Source: Nitrososphaerales archaeon
GTDB taxonomy: Archaea > Thermoproteota > Nitrososphaeria > Nitrososphaerales > CADDZS01
Assembly: GCA_030041295.1 (NCBI GenBank)
Contig: JASHOD010000127.1
Coordinates: forward strand, 1 to 33,053
DNA: 33,053 nt
Direction: 5' to 3'
Shown here: in pieces, positions 22,698 through 31,429 of the stretch
How the letters are laid out: each line of letters opens with the position of its first letter
How positions within the stretch are numbered: position 1 is the stretch's first letter
Translations under genes and position numbers: made by a program
The notes under the pieces: model-generated
Database searches by the model: none
Seen by the model: the letters and a program-made list of their open reading frames with translations, nothing else
Told to the model about the DNA's origin: nothing

Positions 22698-24518
22698 CTA
22701 CTTTTCATCCTCCTCACTTTGTCCCCCTGCTTCGGTCGTTTCAAGCTCGGAGTCCTCTCCTTGATCCCCCTTCTTGCCTACCTTTCTGTTCATTCTGGAA
22801 GCTCTGCTATCTCTCGTGGCTGATTCAGTTTCTTCTTCCTCCGCTAATGAACCGTCGAGCGAAAGCTGTGCGCTCTTGCTTTGTTTGACCTCTTCGCCTT
22901 CATCTTGCACCGGCTGCGGATTTGATGCTAAATCTGGCAGTTCTACGTCATCTAGCGTTGCCGTTTCTGTCGTCGCTTCCTGTTCCTCCTCGATCTGATG
23001 ATCTTTCAAGAGAATCTTATAATCAGGGACTTTCTTCTGACCAGCGAGCTCAGTCGAAAACCGCGCAATTAGCGGAAGATACTTACCGTATATGTTGAGC
23101 CTTTTCTTTTGAAATTCCATGGATCCCTTATGCGCTAGAAACGTTGAGAGCTTCCTCAAGATGTCTCTAGCCGCGTTCTTTAATTCTCGCTCTAGTTCGG
23201 GCCGATCTGCGAGGTACTCCTTTCCGACAGTCTTGTAAGGAACCTTGGTCGAGCAGACGTGACTGATGATCGCAATTGGTGCATCCTGAGGGATCCTGTA
23301 TCTTTTCCAGTCGATTTCATCGTTGATTACCTTGAATGCTACATCATTTGCTTCGTCGTAAAGGAGGGGAATCCGGTTAGCAAATCTCAGGAGGCGAACT
23401 CCAGGAGGAATCTGTTTTCCACCGTACGCGATGCCGACTTCGACGATGAAGGGGAAACCGGAGTATGCAGAAGGAGGCCTTATCGACATAGCGACAAATT
23501 CAGGCTGAAGCTCTTTCATTATTCCAGCATTCATGATTTCTTCTCCCAACGGAGACAAGCAAGAAGCGTCAGGTGGAAGGAATTCCTGAAACTGATGAAG
23601 GGCATTAACGAACCTTACGACATCCTCGTTTGAAAGCGATTTAGGTTTCGATGATTTGTCAAAACCAGCAAAGCTCAAAAATTTGTCGGCTGTTTTGTCT
23701 CCGACCCTGTGAAAGTTACTCGTCATGAATTTTGTAAGCGTTTGTTCGGTTGAAAGTTTAATCAGGCGCCTCAGAGCCTCGACATCTATGCCGTAAGGGT
23801 GAGGCCTTGTCTCCTGTGGGGGCGGTGGAGTCGTCTGGGTCGCTCGCTCGTATTTCGTTGTCTTTCCGTCAGGATCCAGAAGGGCGATGTTTGCGTACGG
23901 CGTGACAACTGCAGTTTGTTTGAAATAATCCTGAATCTTTTGGGCTGCCCTAAGATAATCTCCCATAAGGGTTAGTCTCACAATGGTGCCGGTCTTACCA
24001 TCTGATTCTTCCGTCTTGTGTCTAAGAATGATCGGCTTGTTTTCCTGTATGTCAATCAGCATGTCCAAAGTGTGCCAGTTCTTGCCATCAAAGCAAGAAG
24101 AGATAGTAACCGGCTTGTTTGTGGTGATTTGAGCGTAAAGTATCGCCATTGTGCCTCCCATCCCAAACATGCCGCGGGACTGCTTTAGCTTGTATTTAGA
24201 ACCATAAAAGACTCGGCCGAAGGCGTTCGGCAGGTGCTTTGCCTCGATTCCGGGACCATTGTCCGTTATTGTAAGTATGAATTGTAGTTGATCCCCCGCC
24301 TTGCTTACCTCTGGCCCCGCTTCGATTTTGCATTCCACATCCGGAAGGATCGAGGCTTGTTCGCAGGCATCAAGGCTGTTTTCAACGAGTTCTCTAACTG
24401 AAGTATAAAGAGCCCTAGAGGGATTACTGAAACCCGCGAGGTCACGATTCCTATAGAAAAACTCGGATGGAGAAATCTCAGAGTAGGTTACTTTTTGCGA
24501 ACTGACTGTTGTTGCCAC
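22698..24518 (-). CDS. top6B: DNA topoisomerase VI subunit B (GHKL ATPase) with acidic tail
   Basis: ATPase subunit driving the strand passage of topoisomerase VI. 606 residues from GTG 24518, preceded by GAGGTG. GHKL motifs are visible: ELVENSLDACEQ (about 42-53), ITDNGPGIEAKHLP (about 85-98) and GMFGMGGTMAILYA. The H2TH region (TKFMTSNFHRVGDKTADKFL) and transducer domain with TKVPYKTVGKEYLAD follow. The first 510 or so residues match the family length. The last 95 are an acidic, Ser/Thr/Glu/Gln-rich low-complexity tail with no recognisable domain. Confidence 0.95.
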   Translation of the reverse strand: MATTVSSQKVTYSEISPSEFFYRNRDLAGFSNPSRALYTSVRELVENSLDACEQASILPDVECKIEAGPEVSKAGDQLQFILTITDNGPGIEAKHLPNAFGRVFYGSKYKLKQSRGMFGMGGTMAILYAQITTNKPVTISSCFDGKNWHTLDMLIDIQENKPIILRHKTEESDGKTGTIVRLTLMGDYLRAAQKIQDYFKQTAVVTPYANIALLDPDGKTTKYERATQTTPPPPQETRPHPYGIDVEALRRLIKLSTEQTLTKFMTSNFHRVGDKTADKFLSFAGFDKSSKPKSLSNEDVVRFVNALHQFQEFLPPDASCLSPLGEEIMNAGIMKELQPEFVAMSIRPPSAYSGFPFIVEVGIAYGGKQIPPGVRLLRFANRIPLLYDEANDVAFKVINDEIDWKRYRIPQDAPIAIISHVCSTKVPYKTVGKEYLADRPELERELKNAARDILRKLSTFLAHKGSMEFQKKRLNIYGKYLPLIARFSTELAGQKKVPDYKILLKDHQIEEEQEATTETATLDDVELPDLASNPQPVQDEGEEVKQSKSAQLSLDGSLAEEEETESATRDSRASRMNRKVGKKGDQGEDSELETTEAGGQSEEDEK

Positions 24519-24675
24519 TTTGTGCTAACACCTCATCGGTGAAATTTTTCATTTACTCGATTACAATTTTCAGTTTTCAAAAAAAGAAAAGAAATTGCCT
24601 AAAGAGCGACTTGAAATCAGAGTATTAACGCGACAGGTAATAAACTGTTCTGCAAAACCGAAATGAAATTCCTTG

Positions 24676-25266
24676 TCAGTACTCTCTCTCTTCCGGAGGC
24701 TTTTGTGATTCCCATAACTGCAGCCTATCCAATTTCTGTTTGGAACGATATTTTTGGAGCATTTGGTAGGCAGCCTTGTGCGTACCACCAGACGCGATTT
24801 TCACAAGGGCATCTTCCGCAACTTTGGATTTGCCCGAATCGCCGATTATAGAAACTGTATGACCGTAGATGGAAATCGCAGTTCCAGATAGTTGCTCTAT
24901 CAGTTTTCTCGCCTTTCCATCGGAACCTATCAATCTGGATTTAATTCGAGCTAGCGAATTCTCCGATTTTCCAGAATATTGTCTCAGATCAATTGTCAAT
25001 AGCACCTTATTTTCTTCGAATAACGCAAAAGCCCGTTGCGGCGAAAAGCCCCTCGCAATAGCAGTGACGACCTCCTGGGCCTTGAAAGGGTCGCCTTCCT
25101 TTAACGAGTCTGTGTCGTAAGTGACCCTGACGTCGCCCGATTCACCGTCTATCTCAAGAGACACGCTGCATCTTTTCTCGATTTCGCTTTTTACCATGCC
25201 TTCTTTTCCGACAAGTGCTCCCACGCGGTCAATGGGTATCTTCACTGACTGCGAAGAAAAACCCAT
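24676..25266 (-). CDS. KH-domain RNA-binding protein (Dim2/Krr1-like)
   Basis: Archaeal counterpart of Dim2/Pno1, which binds the 3' end of pre-16S rRNA. 196 residues from ATG 25266. The GGCGA motif lies five bases before it, and the first residues overlap the RIO1 stop region. Two KH modules appear: about 5-75, with IPIDRVGALVGKEGMVKSEI and the GKEG loop, and about 85-175, with RIKSRLIGSDGKARKLIEQL and the GSDG loop. TAISIYGHTVSIIGDSGK and VAEDALVKIASGGTHKAAYQ complete the second. It sits in a DUF424-RIO1-KH cluster. RIO1 and Dim2 work together in late 40S/30S maturation. Confidence 0.9.
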   Translation of the reverse strand: MGFSSQSVKIPIDRVGALVGKEGMVKSEIEKRCSVSLEIDGESGDVRVTYDTDSLKEGDPFKAQEVVTAIARGFSPQRAFALFEENKVLLTIDLRQYSGKSENSLARIKSRLIGSDGKARKLIEQLSGTAISIYGHTVSIIGDSGKSKVAEDALVKIASGGTHKAAYQMLQKYRSKQKLDRLQLWESQKPPEEREY

Positions 25267-25267
25267 G

Positions 25268-26173
25268 CTACTCGCCAACCATAACCGCCTGCTTTTCGCC
25301 GTCTGGTTTTTGTTTATGGCCGAACTCCCGCATTAATCTTTCTTCGGGAATGACCTTGACTTCTCTTCTTTCAAAGAAACGATTCAGGTTCTGAATGTCT
25401 CTGAGTAGGAAATCATTTGCAAGGGGATGTTCTCTTGAAACCGCGGACCCTAAATCGAAAATAATCAGTTCCTTGTGAAGTTTGAAGATATTGTATTCAG
25501 AGAGGTCGGCATGAACTATTTCAGCCTTGTTAAACAACGTCTTTACTGATTTGACGATGTAGAGGTAGTCTTTCCTAGTTACACTGACGTCGATCAAAGT
25601 GGGAGATGGGACTCCGTTTTCCCCGATGAATTCCATGACTAGGACATTTCCAAGAAAAGTGATCGGCTTTGGGACTCTGACCCCACAGTCGAAGGCTTGC
25701 TGCAAATTGGTGTACTCTTTTCGAGCCCAGAGTTCAGCAACGCTTCGGCTGTCCCTGCTGAATCTGTTAAATCGAGGATCGCCTAAAATATACTGCGAGC
25801 GCTTCTTAAAGTCCGAAGACGAAGTAAGATAGATCTTCACGGCGACGTCGGTTTTCTGATCCGTTACGCCCCAGTACACTCGCGCCTCCTTTCCTGAACT
25901 AACTACTCCGTTGAGATATGAGAATGCCCCCTTGTTTGCGAGAGAGTAAAGTGTCATTAAAGTGCGACGATCAAAAACTTCCTCGAATACGCTCCTTTCC
26001 TCTTCGTTCTTGAGGATTACGCGATCTCTCCTGTCTATCCGCTCAGCCACTCTGTGAAAACGCTCAAAGCCCTTTTCGTCTTGTTCACGAATGTACTTGA
26101 CCGTTTTAGATTGACACCAGCGCGATGGGAGAAGTCGAGCTAACAATAAATCGTGACGAAAAATGGATCTCAT
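25268..26173 (-). CDS. rio1: RIO1-family atypical protein kinase
   Basis: Atypical Ser/Thr kinase/ATPase acting in small-subunit maturation. 301 residues from ATG 26173. The P-loop is VVSSGKEARVYWG (about 90-102) and the Lys is at about 113 in AVKIYLTSS. The catalytic loop is VHADLSEYNIF (H221, D223, N228). The metal-binding Asp is D240 in IIFDLGSAVSREHP. NGVPSPTLIDV and the RIO1 C-terminal helix FLLRDIQNLNRFFERR are typical. The first 20-25 residues (RHDLLLARLLPSRWCQ) do not look conserved, so a shorter start is possible. The stop overlaps the KH gene region. Family is firm. Confidence 0.94.
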   Translation of the reverse strand: MRSIFRHDLLLARLLPSRWCQSKTVKYIREQDEKGFERFHRVAERIDRRDRVILKNEEERSVFEEVFDRRTLMTLYSLANKGAFSYLNGVVSSGKEARVYWGVTDQKTDVAVKIYLTSSSDFKKRSQYILGDPRFNRFSRDSRSVAELWARKEYTNLQQAFDCGVRVPKPITFLGNVLVMEFIGENGVPSPTLIDVSVTRKDYLYIVKSVKTLFNKAEIVHADLSEYNIFKLHKELIIFDLGSAVSREHPLANDFLLRDIQNLNRFFERREVKVIPEERLMREFGHKQKPDGEKQAVMVGE

Positions 26174-26197
26174 TACTCAGGACAGGAAAACGAAGAA

Positions 26198-26542
26198 TCA
26201 GAACTTGTAAATCATTAGGAAGGAAACGTCGCCGAAACGCTTGACAGCTTTTTCATTTGCGAGGTTCGCCTTCACAACCTTCGTAACAATTCTCGTTCCG
26301 GCAAGGTTAACGATACTTGAACCCTTGACAAGGTCTATCGCTTGTGTCTCGGATACCTTGTCGACACCGTAATACTCCCTGGAGATTGGCAAGTCGATTT
26401 GCTCGGCCCTTACAGTCGTGCCAAGAAGCTCTTCGTCGCAAATGTTGACCAGCACGACTTTCTTACCCATTGTATCCCAGTCGATCCTACGGGCGATGTA
26501 CTGCCTGCCTTCTCCTAGACTAGTTGTCGCTCTTTTACTCAT
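26198..26542 (-). CDS. DUF424-family protein
   Basis: 114 residues from ATG 26542, which follows GGGAG at a good spacing. The DUF424 core begins at about residue 25 (MGKKVVLVNICDEELLGTTV, with the typical N-I-C-D-E-E-L-L-G stretch). It ends VGKG-free, with TRIVTKVVKANLANEKAVKRF and FLMIYKF. DUF424 proteins are archaeal, small and of unsolved function, often near translation genes. It heads the DUF424-RIO1-KH cluster, so a role in ribosome or translation biology is inference. An internal ATG at 26470 would start directly at the core. Confidence 0.85.
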   Translation of the reverse strand: MSKRATTSLGEGRQYIARRIDWDTMGKKVVLVNICDEELLGTTVRAEQIDLPISREYYGVDKVSETQAIDLVKGSSIVNLAGTRIVTKVVKANLANEKAVKRFGDVSFLMIYKF

Positions 26543-26783
26543 CGGAAACTCCCTTTTCTTGAGTCCTTTTTTCGGTTCTACCCTACAATGGGCTGTACAT
26601 AGGTTTATGCATTTTTGTCTTTTTATAATTCAAATTAGCAAATGCGATTTTAAATATCAGGGACGAAATAGGAATATCCTTTCACTTGAATAAGTTGCCT
26701 ATAGCTTACAGATTTGCACACCCAGATTCGCTTGATTTTCCATATTTTGATTCCTGTCTGTTCAAGTCTTCGTAAATCGGAGT
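26543..26783. promoter_or_regulatory. Intergenic control region between divergent genes
   Basis: About 240 bases between the DUF424 cluster (minus) and the deaminase gene (plus). It is AT-rich, with several TATA-like strings: GCATAAACC on the minus strand near 26606-26614, TTTTAAATA at 26648-26656 and CATATTTTG at about 26739-26748 on the plus strand. I cannot tell which are used. No small ORF stands out. Confidence 0.3.
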
Positions 26784-28169
26784 TTGATTGATTTGACTTC
26801 AAACCGCTTATGCTTCAGACAACTAGACAAGCCTCAGGATATTTTGATTGCGAATGCGAAATTTGTGATAACGCCGAACGGACCTTCCGAAAAGACTTCT
26901 ATCTTTGTCTCGGACCGGAAGATTGTTGCAGTCGGGGAAAAGTCCGAAATAGAAAGAAGATACACCAAACCCGAGGTTATAATTGATGCTAGTAATTCGC
27001 TCGTAATCCCGGGTTTTGTTAACAACCATTCGCATATCGCAATGGCCTTACTTCGCGGATTTGCGGAGGATTTACCACTATTCAACTGGTTGCGGGATAA
27101 AATATGGCCCATAGAAGCAAAGCTGAAGCCTTGGCAGATCGAAGTCGGAGCAATACTGGGTTCGACGGAAGCATTGCTGTCAGGGACGACTACAATTAAC
27201 ACGAACTACATTTACGATCCGGAAGCTAGCGAGGCTACAGCCGTAGAATTCACAGGCATGAGAGGACTAATCTCGCACGGAATCTTTGATTGGACGGAAG
27301 AGAAATCGCTCAGACTTACGCAGGATCTCGCCGAAAATCATCACGGGAAAGACGACGGCCGGATTCGAATTGCGACATCGCCGCATTCAGCTTATAGCTG
27401 CAACCCCGAGCTCTTGAAGAAGATTCATGCTCTAAAGGATAAATTGAATGAGAAATACGGGAGGAAATATCCCGTCCTTTCTACTATACATGCATCAGAG
27501 TCATCCGCTGAAGTAGAGGAGATAAAGGCAAAGTACGGAGTCGACGCAAAACGCGGAGTGATAAACTATCTTCAGTCGGTCGGTTTTCTGGATTCTCAGA
27601 CGATCTGCGCGCATTCGATTCATCTTACAGAGGATGATTACAAAGCATACACTTCAACAAAAGCCTCCCTCGCCTCCTGCCCGATTTCTAATCTCAAAGT
27701 TGGGGTGGGAGTTGCTGATCTACCACGAGCATTAAGCGAGGGTATAACGGTCAGCCTGGGTACCGACGGTCCTGCTTCGAACAATACCCTAGACATGTTC
27801 GAGACGATGAAAATGGCTTCACTCCTCGCAAAAGGGGTGAAGGGAGATACTACGCAGCTGACATCGAGACAAGCTTTCACATTGGCTACCGAGGGTGGCG
27901 CTCATTCTTTGCGGCAAGAAAACGAGATAGGAAGGCTGGCTGTGGGATATCGTGCGGACATCGTCCTGCTTGATCTATCAAGTATTTCGGCTATGCCATT
28001 TTACGATCCTTACAGTTACCTCACATTTGCTGCACGTTCTGGGGATGTATCCGATGTACTTGTGGATGGCAGAATACTCGTTAGTAATCGGAAAATCCAA
28101 TCAGTAGATGTCGAAAAACTTCGAGAACGAGTTTCGGCGGCAGTGTCTGAAATCATAACCCAAATTTAG
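26784..28169 (+). CDS. mtaD: Amidohydrolase: SAH/MTA/5'-deoxyadenosine deaminase (MtaD/DadD type)
   Basis: Probable deaminase of adenosine-type nucleosides such as S-adenosylhomocysteine or methylthioadenosine. 461 residues. The metal motif HSH (H82, H84 in NNHSHIAMALLRG), later His residues in ATSPHSAYS, then TIHASES and ICAHSIHLTEDD, and the late SLGTDGPASNNTLDMFETM Asp motif all fit. The C-terminus folds back to the composite beta domain (VGYRADIVLLDLSS). No ATG begins the frame. TTG 26784 or TTG 26793 is the start, the latter with GGAG at better spacing. It is 34 bases before ahcY, so the two form an operon, and a SAH-to-S-inosylhomocysteine role is plausible. Confidence 0.88.
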   Translation: MIDLTSNRLCFRQLDKPQDILIANAKFVITPNGPSEKTSIFVSDRKIVAVGEKSEIERRYTKPEVIIDASNSLVIPGFVNNHSHIAMALLRGFAEDLPLFNWLRDKIWPIEAKLKPWQIEVGAILGSTEALLSGTTTINTNYIYDPEASEATAVEFTGMRGLISHGIFDWTEEKSLRLTQDLAENHHGKDDGRIRIATSPHSAYSCNPELLKKIHALKDKLNEKYGRKYPVLSTIHASESSAEVEEIKAKYGVDAKRGVINYLQSVGFLDSQTICAHSIHLTEDDYKAYTSTKASLASCPISNLKVGVGVADLPRALSEGITVSLGTDGPASNNTLDMFETMKMASLLAKGVKGDTTQLTSRQAFTLATEGGAHSLRQENEIGRLAVGYRADIVLLDLSSISAMPFYDPYSYLTFAARSGDVSDVLVDGRILVSNRKIQSVDVEKLRERVSAAVSEIITQI

Positions 28170-28203
28170 CTAGATACATTATCAAAAGAAGTGACAGCAT
28201 CTC

Positions 28204-29457
28204 TTGCTCTCATCTAAGAGACTTTTGCAGGCTGACGAAGGAAGGCGACAGTTTCAATGGGCAAAGGGACACATGCCCGCCTTGTTGTTGGCAAAACAAC
28301 ACGTGGATAAAAGCGAAGGGAGAAATCTTCTGTCTGGTTTGAGGATAGGACTCTGTCTCCACATTTCTAAAGAAACCGCGGTATTGGTTGAGGCTTTTCA
28401 TTCTTTGGGAATGAAGATCAACCTAGTGGCCGCGAATCCGCTGTCAACTCAGAATCCCATTCGAGAGTATCTGTCACATTATTTGAAAGTAAAGGTCGGT
28501 GGTAACAAGTTCGAATCTGTTAGAGATTATCGCCATGATATCGACAAGCTTGCGAAAACTGATCCTGATCTGATAATCGATGACGGCGGAGAATTGCATG
28601 TTGCGTACGCTCGATCTAAAGGCAACAATTGCTTCGGTGGAACAGACGAAACTACCTCCGGTACGACGCGACTTCTCGCTCTTCAGAAAAAGCAGATGCT
28701 CAAGTATCACGTGATCCCTGTCAACGAGGCACAAACGAAGCACCTTTTCGATAACAGATACGGTACAGGTCAGAGCTCACTCGATGGATTGGTAAGAGCT
28801 ACAGGTTTGCTCATTGCGGGAAAAGTACTAGTTGTATGCGGATATGGATGGGTCGGGAAGGGAGTAGCCGCATGCGCCCGAGGATTGGGAGCAAGAGTAA
28901 TTGTTACCGAAGTAAACCCAGTAACAGCACTCGAAGCACATCTCGATGGATATCAAGTAATGCGCATGGGTGAAGCAATTCGACTCGGAGAAATCTTTCT
29001 TACATGCACCGGTCAGATAGATATTATATCGCGTGGGCATTTCGAGAAAATGAAGGATGGAGCTATTGTGGGGAACTGCGGTCATTTTGATAGAGAAATC
29101 AATATCTCTGATCTGAAGGAACTCTCTTCATCCTCAAAGAGAATTACTGAATACGTGGCGAAATTCGGACTTGGAAACAAGTCCATTTACCTTCTCTGCA
29201 ATGGACGTGTCATCAATCTTGTCGCGGCGGAGGGTCATCCGCCAGAAGTGATGCAACTCTCTTTTGCAAACCAGCTTCTCGCGATACATTATCTCGCAAG
29301 ACACAGAGATGAATTCGCGAGGGATTCTCCGAGAGTGCTCGTCTTTCCTCGAGAGATAGATGAGATGGTCTCTAGGTTTGCCCTAAGCGCTTTTAATCTT
29401 ACTATTGACAAGCTATCACCAGAGCAACTAAGATATTCGGAAAGCTATTCTTGTTAA
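28204..29457 (+). CDS. ahcY: Adenosylhomocysteinase (S-adenosyl- or S-inosyl-homocysteine hydrolase)
   Basis: Splits the nucleoside-homocysteine product of SAM-dependent methylation. 417 residues from TTG 28204. The N-terminal part has ADEGRRQFQWAKGHMPALL and IGLCLHISKETAVLVEAF. The substrate domain DLIIDDGGELHV and GGTDETTSGTTRLLALQKK match the SahH family. The NAD-binding loop is VVCGYGWVGKGVAACARGLG (G213 begins GYG). FLTCTGQIDIISRGHFEKMK and VGNCGHFDREI also fit. The upstream deaminase gene in the same operon raises the possibility that the physiological substrate is S-inosylhomocysteine; the sequence alone cannot decide. Confidence 0.94.
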   Translation: MLSSKRLLQADEGRRQFQWAKGHMPALLLAKQHVDKSEGRNLLSGLRIGLCLHISKETAVLVEAFHSLGMKINLVAANPLSTQNPIREYLSHYLKVKVGGNKFESVRDYRHDIDKLAKTDPDLIIDDGGELHVAYARSKGNNCFGGTDETTSGTTRLLALQKKQMLKYHVIPVNEAQTKHLFDNRYGTGQSSLDGLVRATGLLIAGKVLVVCGYGWVGKGVAACARGLGARVIVTEVNPVTALEAHLDGYQVMRMGEAIRLGEIFLTCTGQIDIISRGHFEKMKDGAIVGNCGHFDREINISDLKELSSSSKRITEYVAKFGLGNKSIYLLCNGRVINLVAAEGHPPEVMQLSFANQLLAIHYLARHRDEFARDSPRVLVFPREIDEMVSRFALSAFNLTIDKLSPEQLRYSESYSC

Positions 29458-29731
29458 CGTTGGAGAGCGTTATCTAGCATAAGTCATATACTTGATTCCA
29501 TAATCCTACATTCTTTCAACGCATTTCGATCGCAACTTTGGCTCCAAAGCGAAGGAATACAGTTATAAGTTGAATAGTCCTTAAATTTGCAAGAACATAA
29601 ACCAATGGAGATTGAGACACAAACTCTTTTTCAACGACATTGAATGCCTAAATGTACTACCGGCGGTAAAGTCTCTAATTTCCATATTGGATACTGTTGT
29701 CGAAATCGATTTCTTGGAGGTGAATTTCTAA
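29458..29731 (+). promoter_or_regulatory. Leader region of metG, with candidate promoter and mini-ORF
   Basis: About 274 bases with no real gene. A TTATAA at 29563-29568 and a TTAAAT at 29581-29586 could drive metG, giving an mRNA leader of roughly 120-140 bases. The first ATG after them (29605) opens a 12-residue mini-ORF (MEIETQTLFQRH, stop at 29641-29643). Just before metG there is GGAGGTGA at 29716-29723, a strong ribosome-binding site. Whether the leader is regulatory is unknown. Confidence 0.35.
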
Positions 29732-31429
29732 TTGACGAGATGGGTCGTTACTTCGGCATGGCCGTATTCATCGGATGTTCCTCATTTAGGAAATCTAATC
29801 GGCTCCATTCTTTCAGCAGATGTTTTTGCTCGTTTCCTTCGATTGGCTGGCCACTCGGTCGTCTTCGTGTCTGGATCTGACGAGCACGGAACTCCCCTTG
29901 AGGTTGAAGCGCTCAAACGCGGGCTTCCAGTCAAAACACTAGCCGACGAAAATCACGCAAGGATAAGCGAATTGTTCAAGCGCTGGCTAATTTCTTACGA
30001 CAACTATACGAGGACGGAATCCTCCGTACACAAGGAGTATGTCAGAGGATTATATTCCGAGATTTACTCAAATGACTCTTACATATTTACAAAGGTCGAG
30101 AGGATCCACTACTGTCCGAAAGATAATCGCTTCCTGCCAGACCGATTCGTAGAAGGCATCTGTCCCTTCTGCGGATATGAACCCGCTCGAGGAGACCAAT
30201 GCGATAATTGCGGTCGACCCCTGGACGCGGAAAAGCTGCTGAACGCGCATTGCGTGATATGCGGTAGCTCGACTGAGCTCAGGGATACAAAACAATGGTT
30301 CTTCGATCTGCCCAAGCTTTCAGAATACGTGTCCGGATATCTTGACCGTGCAGAACTATCACAAAATGTCATCCGGTTCTGCAGAGGATGGTTGAAAGAA
30401 GGTCTACGCCCTCGCTCCATTACAAGAGACTCCGAGTGGGGAATAAAAGCCCCGTTTCCAGGAGCCGAATCGAAGACTATCTATGTGTGGATGGAAGCGG
30501 TCCTGGGCTATCCTTCCGCGACTTTGGAGTACTTCAAGAAACTTGGCACGCCCGAAGAGTGGGACGAATACTGGCTTACCCCAGGAGCCAAGACCTCCTT
30601 CTTCATCGGAAAGGACAACATACCTTTTCATGCGATAATCCTTCCGTCCCTTCTCCACGCCTCTGGAAGGAAATACAACGAACCCAGTCTAATCAGTTCA
30701 ACCGAATTCCTACTTTTCGAGGGCCAAAAGTTCTCGAAGAGCAGGAGAGTCGGAATCTGGATTGATGAAGCTCTCGAAGTGCTACCCGTTGATTACTGGA
30801 GGTATGCCCTCATTGCGCTACGCCCAGAATCCGGAGACATCAATTTTGGATGGGATTCATTCTGTGAGAAGATTAACAATGATCTAAATGACACGATTGG
30901 TAACTTTGTGAACAGGACTCTTATTGGCGTCTCGAGATTCGCCGATAACAACTTCGCGCTGACCTACGAAGAAATTTCAGAAGAGTTGAAGGACAAAGTT
31001 ACTGAGATAAAGAGCCGGCACAAGAATATCTGTGAGCTCTACGAAAAGACCGAACTGCAAGCAGCCTGTCGTACAACTCTCGACAACTTGGCGAAGGCAA
31101 ATGCGTTCTTGAGTGCCACCGAGCCGTGGAAAGTTGTCAAGCAAGACAAGAACAAGGCTCAACAACTCCTATACGTCTCGCTCACGAATCTCAAGATTTC
31201 CTGCGCGGAGCTCAGTCCCATTATTCCCTCGACCGTAGATACAATAATCCATCAATCCGGCTTTTACAAAGCATCAAATGGCGTTCCAAACTGGAATGAT
31301 GAAAGCATCGACAATGAACTGCCGATAAGCGTGAAGGACGTGAGTCCCATTTTTCAAAAGCAGTCGCCAGGAAAACTTCGTCAAAAGCTGGAAGCATTGA
31401 GAAACGAACGTCTTGAAAAGAAGAAATAA
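29732..31429 (+). CDS. metG: Methionyl-tRNA synthetase, catalytic subunit
   Basis: Charges tRNA-Met with methionine. 565 residues from TTG 29732, eight bases after GGAGGTGA. The class I HIGH-type motif is HLGN (H18-N21, in SAWPYSSDVPHLGN) and the KMSKS motif is KFSKS (K333-S337). A zinc-knuckle insert has several Cys pairs (CPFCGYEP, CDNCGRPL, CVICGSS) at about 140-190. The anticodon-binding helix bundle follows around 385-530. The domain that many MetRS carry at the C-terminus is missing here; it is encoded by the next gene. It is also the next enzyme use of methionine after the SAM-recycling pair upstream. Confidence 0.95.
   Translation: MTRWVVTSAWPYSSDVPHLGNLIGSILSADVFARFLRLAGHSVVFVSGSDEHGTPLEVEALKRGLPVKTLADENHARISELFKRWLISYDNYTRTESSVHKEYVRGLYSEIYSNDSYIFTKVERIHYCPKDNRFLPDRFVEGICPFCGYEPARGDQCDNCGRPLDAEKLLNAHCVICGSSTELRDTKQWFFDLPKLSEYVSGYLDRAELSQNVIRFCRGWLKEGLRPRSITRDSEWGIKAPFPGAESKTIYVWMEAVLGYPSATLEYFKKLGTPEEWDEYWLTPGAKTSFFIGKDNIPFHAIILPSLLHASGRKYNEPSLISSTEFLLFEGQKFSKSRRVGIWIDEALEVLPVDYWRYALIALRPESGDINFGWDSFCEKINNDLNDTIGNFVNRTLIGVSRFADNNFALTYEEISEELKDKVTEIKSRHKNICELYEKTELQAACRTTLDNLAKANAFLSATEPWKVVKQDKNKAQQLLYVSLTNLKISCAELSPIIPSTVDTIIHQSGFYKASNGVPNWNDESIDNELPISVKDVSPIFQKQSPGKLRQKLEALRNERLEKKK

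Noticed and set aside
29644..29880. 78-codon plus-strand frame overlapping the metG start in another frame
   Set aside because: MetRS reads through the overlap in its own frame with the HLGN motif, and the strong GGAGGTGA serves TTG 29732. The alternative has no family features.
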